DNA of 7,036 nucleotides from JBDRNO01 sp043811005 (GTDB lineage: Bacteria > Bacteroidota > Bacteroidia > NORP154): assembly GCA_043811005.1 (NCBI GenBank), contig JBDRNO010000028.1:1-7036 (forward strand), in the 5' to 3' direction. This document shows, in pieces, positions 4,758 through 7,036 of this stretch. Made by a program: the position numbers and the translations under genes. How positions within the stretch are numbered: position 1 is the first letter of the stretch; each line of letters opens with the position of its first letter. A model generated the notes under the pieces. It saw only the letters and a list, made by a program, of their open reading frames with translations. It was not told the origin of the DNA and ran no database searches.

Positions 4758-5376
4758 AAAATCAATTTTAATTGAGAAAGGTATAATAAATAAAGTTGGA
4801 AATAGTATTGATGTTGTTGAATCCTATCTTCAAAACGAAGATGAACTACGCAATTCATTACAAGAATACCCTGTTGATGAAAGCAAAAAAGCACAGATTA
4901 GAAGAATAATTATTCGTAATCACCTTGGAGAAAAGGCTAATTTTATTGATCTTAATAAAAAAATGTTCATTCAAATTGATTATGACATTAAAGTTGGTTT
5001 ATCAAAAATAGTTATCGGATTTGGTATTTATTCAAAAAAGTTCATTGATGCACCTTTAATAGGCATTACAGATGTTGAGCTTGCCCCATCCAGGTTGAGG
5101 AAGAGAAGAAAAGGATATTATCAATGTTTAATAGAAATACCTGAGAAAATACTTAATGTTGGAAATCATAGTATTCGTGTTAATGTTACAGACTTGAGTA
5201 ACATAGGAGACAAGCTGGATGTTATTGACAACGTTAATTTTACAGTAATAGATAATGTGGGTATCTTTCAAGCACTAGGATTACCCCAAAAGGGTTCTTT
5301 ACTTTCTTTACAACAGAAATGGAATATAGTGGAATTTGATTCTCAACCTGAGGAAATACCTGATATATTATTATAA
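4758..5376 (+). pseudogene. C-terminal part of the frameshifted Wzt-type ATPase, with Wzt-like carbohydrate-binding domain
   Basis: The frame beginning near 4756 reads EKSILIEKGIINKVGNSIDVV and continues without a stop to TAA 5374-5376. The first ~35 residues are the standard end of a Wzt ATPase domain (ILIEKG, then a helix ending VESYLQ). A charged linker follows (DESKKAQIRRIIIRN), then about 130 residues of strand-rich sequence (MFIQIDYDIKVGLSKIVIGFGIYSK... HSIRVNVTDLS... NFTVIDN) typical of the Wzt C-terminal beta-sandwich, which in E. coli O8/O9a-type systems recognises the capped glycan end. An ATG at 4963 could start a separate 137-residue protein, but it lies inside the domain and lacks a ribosome binding site, so I treat it as part of the broken gene. 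Only this copy retains a C-terminal domain. It ends 21 bases before the LegB-like gene, consistent with one operon. Confidence 0.75.
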
Positions 5377-5382
5377 TTATTC

Positions 5383-5389
5383 AAAGGAG
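5383..5389 (+). promoter_or_regulatory. Shine-Dalgarno AAAGGAG for the LegB-like gene
   Basis: AAAGGAG lies 8 bases before ATG 5398 and fixes that start. It is the clearest ribosome binding site in the window; the other genes have weak or no such signal. Confidence 0.75.
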
Positions 5390-5397
5390 TACAAAAT

Positions 5398-6390
5398 ATG
5401 AAATTTGCAGGGAAAAGAATATTGTTGACGGGTGCGGATGGTTTTATAGGTTCTCATTTGACCGAAATGCTTGTCAAACGAAAAGCCAAAGTCAAAGCGC
5501 TATCGCAATATAATTCTTTTAACCATTGGGGATGGCTTGAAGATGTGAATTGTCTTAATAATATTGAAGTATTATCAGGCGATATCAGAGATCCTCATTA
5601 CTGCAAGCAAATTACAAAAGATGTTGATGTTATATTTCATTTAGCTGCACTGATAGCTATTCCATACTCTTATATTGCTCCCGATAGTTATGTTGATACC
5701 AATATCAAAGGAACGCTTAATATATGCCAGGCGGCACTTGAAAATGGATGCCAAAGAATTATTCATACATCTACAAGCGAGGTATATGGCTCTGCGCAAT
5801 ATGTCCCTATTGATGAAAAACATCCGCTGCAACCACAATCACCTTACAGCGCCAGTAAAATAGGCGCGGATGCTATCGCAATGAGCTTTTACAATGCTTT
5901 TGATTTACCGTTAACTATTGCCAGGCCGTTTAATACTTATGGGCCAAGGCAATCAGCAAGAGCAGTGATACCAACAATTATTTCACAAATTGCCGGTGGT
6001 AAAAAAGAAATCGAACTCGGAGATGTTTCTCCTACCAGGGATTTTACTTATGTTGAAGATACTTGTGGAGGGATGATCGCTTTGGCAGAATGTGATAAGG
6101 CAATAGGTGAAACAGTAAATATTGGCTCAAATACTGAAACTTCTATTGAAGATACTTATAAAATTATAAGGGAACTTATGAACAGTAATGCCGAATTTGT
6201 AGTCGATAAGCAGCGAATTAGGCCTGAAAAATCAGAGGTTAGTAGATTGGTATGCGATAATTCGAAAATTAAACATTTGACCGGCTTTGAACCTGAATAT
6301 ACACTTAAACAGGGACTAATTGAAACAATTAATTGGTTTGGCAATCCTAAAAATATTACAAAGTACAAGCCGGATATTTATAATGTATAA
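5398..6390 (+). CDS. legB: LegB-like NAD-dependent nucleotide-sugar 4,6-dehydratase
   Basis: An intact 330-residue extended short-chain dehydrogenase/reductase. The Rossmann NAD-binding motif GADGFIG is at 12-18, the acidic GDIRD at 61-65, and HLAALIAIPYSY at 81-92. The catalytic region has T126-S-E128 in HTSTSEVYG and Y150-x3-K154 in SPYSASK. The substrate-side motif RPFNTYGPRQSARAVIP is at 176-192. The YNSFNHWGWLEDV block (38-50) and the IPTIISQ segment are typical of LegB, which converts UDP- or GDP-GlcNAc to the 4-keto-6-deoxy intermediate on the way to legionaminic acid and related sugars. The overall length is usual for the family. GDP-mannose or dTDP-glucose dehydratases are less likely alternatives. 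It lies 21 bases after the Wzt C-terminal domain, linking sugar synthesis to export, but the aminotransferase (LegC) usually found next to it is not the following gene. Confidence 0.82.
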   Translation: MKFAGKRILLTGADGFIGSHLTEMLVKRKAKVKALSQYNSFNHWGWLEDVNCLNNIEVLSGDIRDPHYCKQITKDVDVIFHLAALIAIPYSYIAPDSYVDTNIKGTLNICQAALENGCQRIIHTSTSEVYGSAQYVPIDEKHPLQPQSPYSASKIGADAIAMSFYNAFDLPLTIARPFNTYGPRQSARAVIPTIISQIAGGKKEIELGDVSPTRDFTYVEDTCGGMIALAECDKAIGETVNIGSNTETSIEDTYKIIRELMNSNAEFVVDKQRIRPEKSEVSRLVCDNSKIKHLTGFEPEYTLKQGLIETINWFGNPKNITKYKPDIYNV

Positions 6391-6432
6391 ACTTTTGGTC
6401 ATCTCTATATAACATTTATCAGGTAAAAAACA

Positions 6433-7036
6433 ATGAATACTGAAACTTTAGGCGAAAAGATACTTGGAATGTTTACCGATATTCCTTTGAACAAAAAAGA
6501 GGGAAAACTTTTTGTCAATAGAGGGAAAGAAATTAATAAGCTTATCAATATCGGAAGGTTTTTGCAAAGATCAATTTATGGTATTGCCGGTGAAACAGGG
6601 TGTGGCAAAACGACATTGTTTAATATGCTTAATTTTCCTGAAGATATTACATTACTGATTATTACAATTACTGAAAAAGAATCAAAAGAAATAATAATCG
6701 CAGATATTCTTTATAATCTATGTATATTGGTCATTGCCGAAAAGAAATTCAAAAATGTTCATTCACTTGCCAGGAAAGTATTGAAGTTCTTACAGGAGGA
6801 AGAAATTAAGAGTAAAGAAAGAGGTATTAAAGTTGGAAAAATCCTGGAGGGAGAAAGTAAATGGGCAAAAACTTCAAAAGAACGATATAACATAAACACA
6901 ATTAAAAACTTTCTTAAAGAGATAATTAATGTCATCACAAAGGAAAGCAAAGTTGTTTTGTGCATAGATGAGATAGATAAAGAAAGAAAAGAAGATGCTA
7001 TTGTTATTCTTGATTCTATTAAGGATATTCTTAAAG
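6433..7036 (+). CDS. P-loop (AAA-like) ATPase, 5' part, runs off the window
   Basis: From ATG 6433 the frame stays open for 201 codons to the window edge, so the C-terminus is missing. Residues 28-36 (VNRGKEINK) resemble the VGRExE motif that precedes the P-loop in Orc1/Cdc6-like and archaeal-type AAA ATPases. The Walker A GETGCGKTT is at 53-61 and Walker B VVLCIDEID at 174-182. The middle (104-160) is Lys/Glu-rich and helical. There is no signal peptide or membrane segment. Such proteins are often stand-alone or STAND-like ATPases of unknown or defence-related role; the missing C-terminal half would decide. It starts 43 bases after the LegB-like stop with only a weak AGG at 6421-6423 as a possible ribosome binding site, so it may be co-transcribed, but nothing ties it to polysaccharide synthesis. 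Confidence 0.75.
   Translation, partial: MNTETLGEKILGMFTDIPLNKKEGKLFVNRGKEINKLINIGRFLQRSIYGIAGETGCGKTTLFNMLNFPEDITLLIITITEKESKEIIIADILYNLCILVIAEKKFKNVHSLARKVLKFLQEEEIKSKERGIKVGKILEGESKWAKTSKERYNINTIKNFLKEIINVITKESKVVLCIDEIDKERKEDAIVILDSIKDILK

Noticed and set aside
4963..5376. Independent 137-residue protein starting at ATG 4963
   Set aside because: The same frame is open back to the ABC frameshift and encodes the expected end of the ATPase domain and linker; ATG 4963 falls inside a beta-strand-rich domain and has no ribosome binding site.
5675..5863. Small plus-strand frame of 62 codons, and minus-strand frames at 5641-5838 and 6156-6368
   Set aside because: All lie within the intact LegB-like gene in other frames and show no recognisable domain or ribosome binding site.
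6759..6965. Minus-strand 68-codon frame
   Set aside because: It is opposite the P-loop ATPase, whose frame is open to the window edge and carries both Walker motifs.

Overview
The window looks like a rearranged part of a surface-polysaccharide (O-antigen-like) locus. It probably comes from a Bacteroidota or related bacterium, quite possibly a metagenomic contig. The evidence for that placement is indirect: A+T-rich intergenic DNA, mostly weak Shine-Dalgarno signals, possible TAnnTTTG-type promoter boxes, a remnant of an S23-like four-helix-bundle gene, and an AlbA_2/Schlafen-type regulator of a kind common in that group. No rRNA, tRNA or CRISPR array is visible.

Layout: (i) 59-700 holds a Wzt-type ABC ATPase that has lost its N-terminus and is joined in frame to the first ~20 residues of a PIG-L/LmbE deacetylase. 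(ii) 729-2054 is an intact AlbA_2 + HATPase_c_4 + winged-helix regulator. (iii) 2055-2681 has no intact gene. It holds short tandem repeats, a GC-rich REP-like hairpin cluster, a 23-codon remnant of the same ABC gene's start, an 18-codon S23 remnant inside a pair of inverted repeats, and several T-rich repeat arms. (iv) 2682-3164 is another ABC copy, cut off in the middle of the nucleotide-binding domain. (v) 3250-4003 is an intact, very A+T-rich MNT-HEPN pair. (vi) 4053-5376 is the most complete ABC copy, with a C-terminal Wzt-like domain, but it carries an apparent 2-base deletion near 4755. (vii) 5398-6390 is an intact LegB-like nucleotide-sugar 4,6-dehydratase. (viii) 6433-7036 is the start of a P-loop/AAA-like ATPase that runs off the window.

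How it fits together: Wzt-family ATPases energise export of finished polysaccharide, and in some systems their C-terminal domain recognises the glycan end. LegB-type enzymes make a precursor of legionaminic acid or related 6-deoxy amino sugars. The striking feature is that the Wzt ATPase appears four times within 5.4 kb, each copy damaged differently. The three copies that keep a start codon all sit directly downstream of the same T-rich repeat. I read this as a recombination and gene-decay hotspot in which selfish or accessory modules (MNT-HEPN, S23 cassette, AlbA_2 gene) have accumulated. A cassette system for swapping Wzt specificity domains is a more speculative alternative. I did not find a clearly new enzymatic or defence system.
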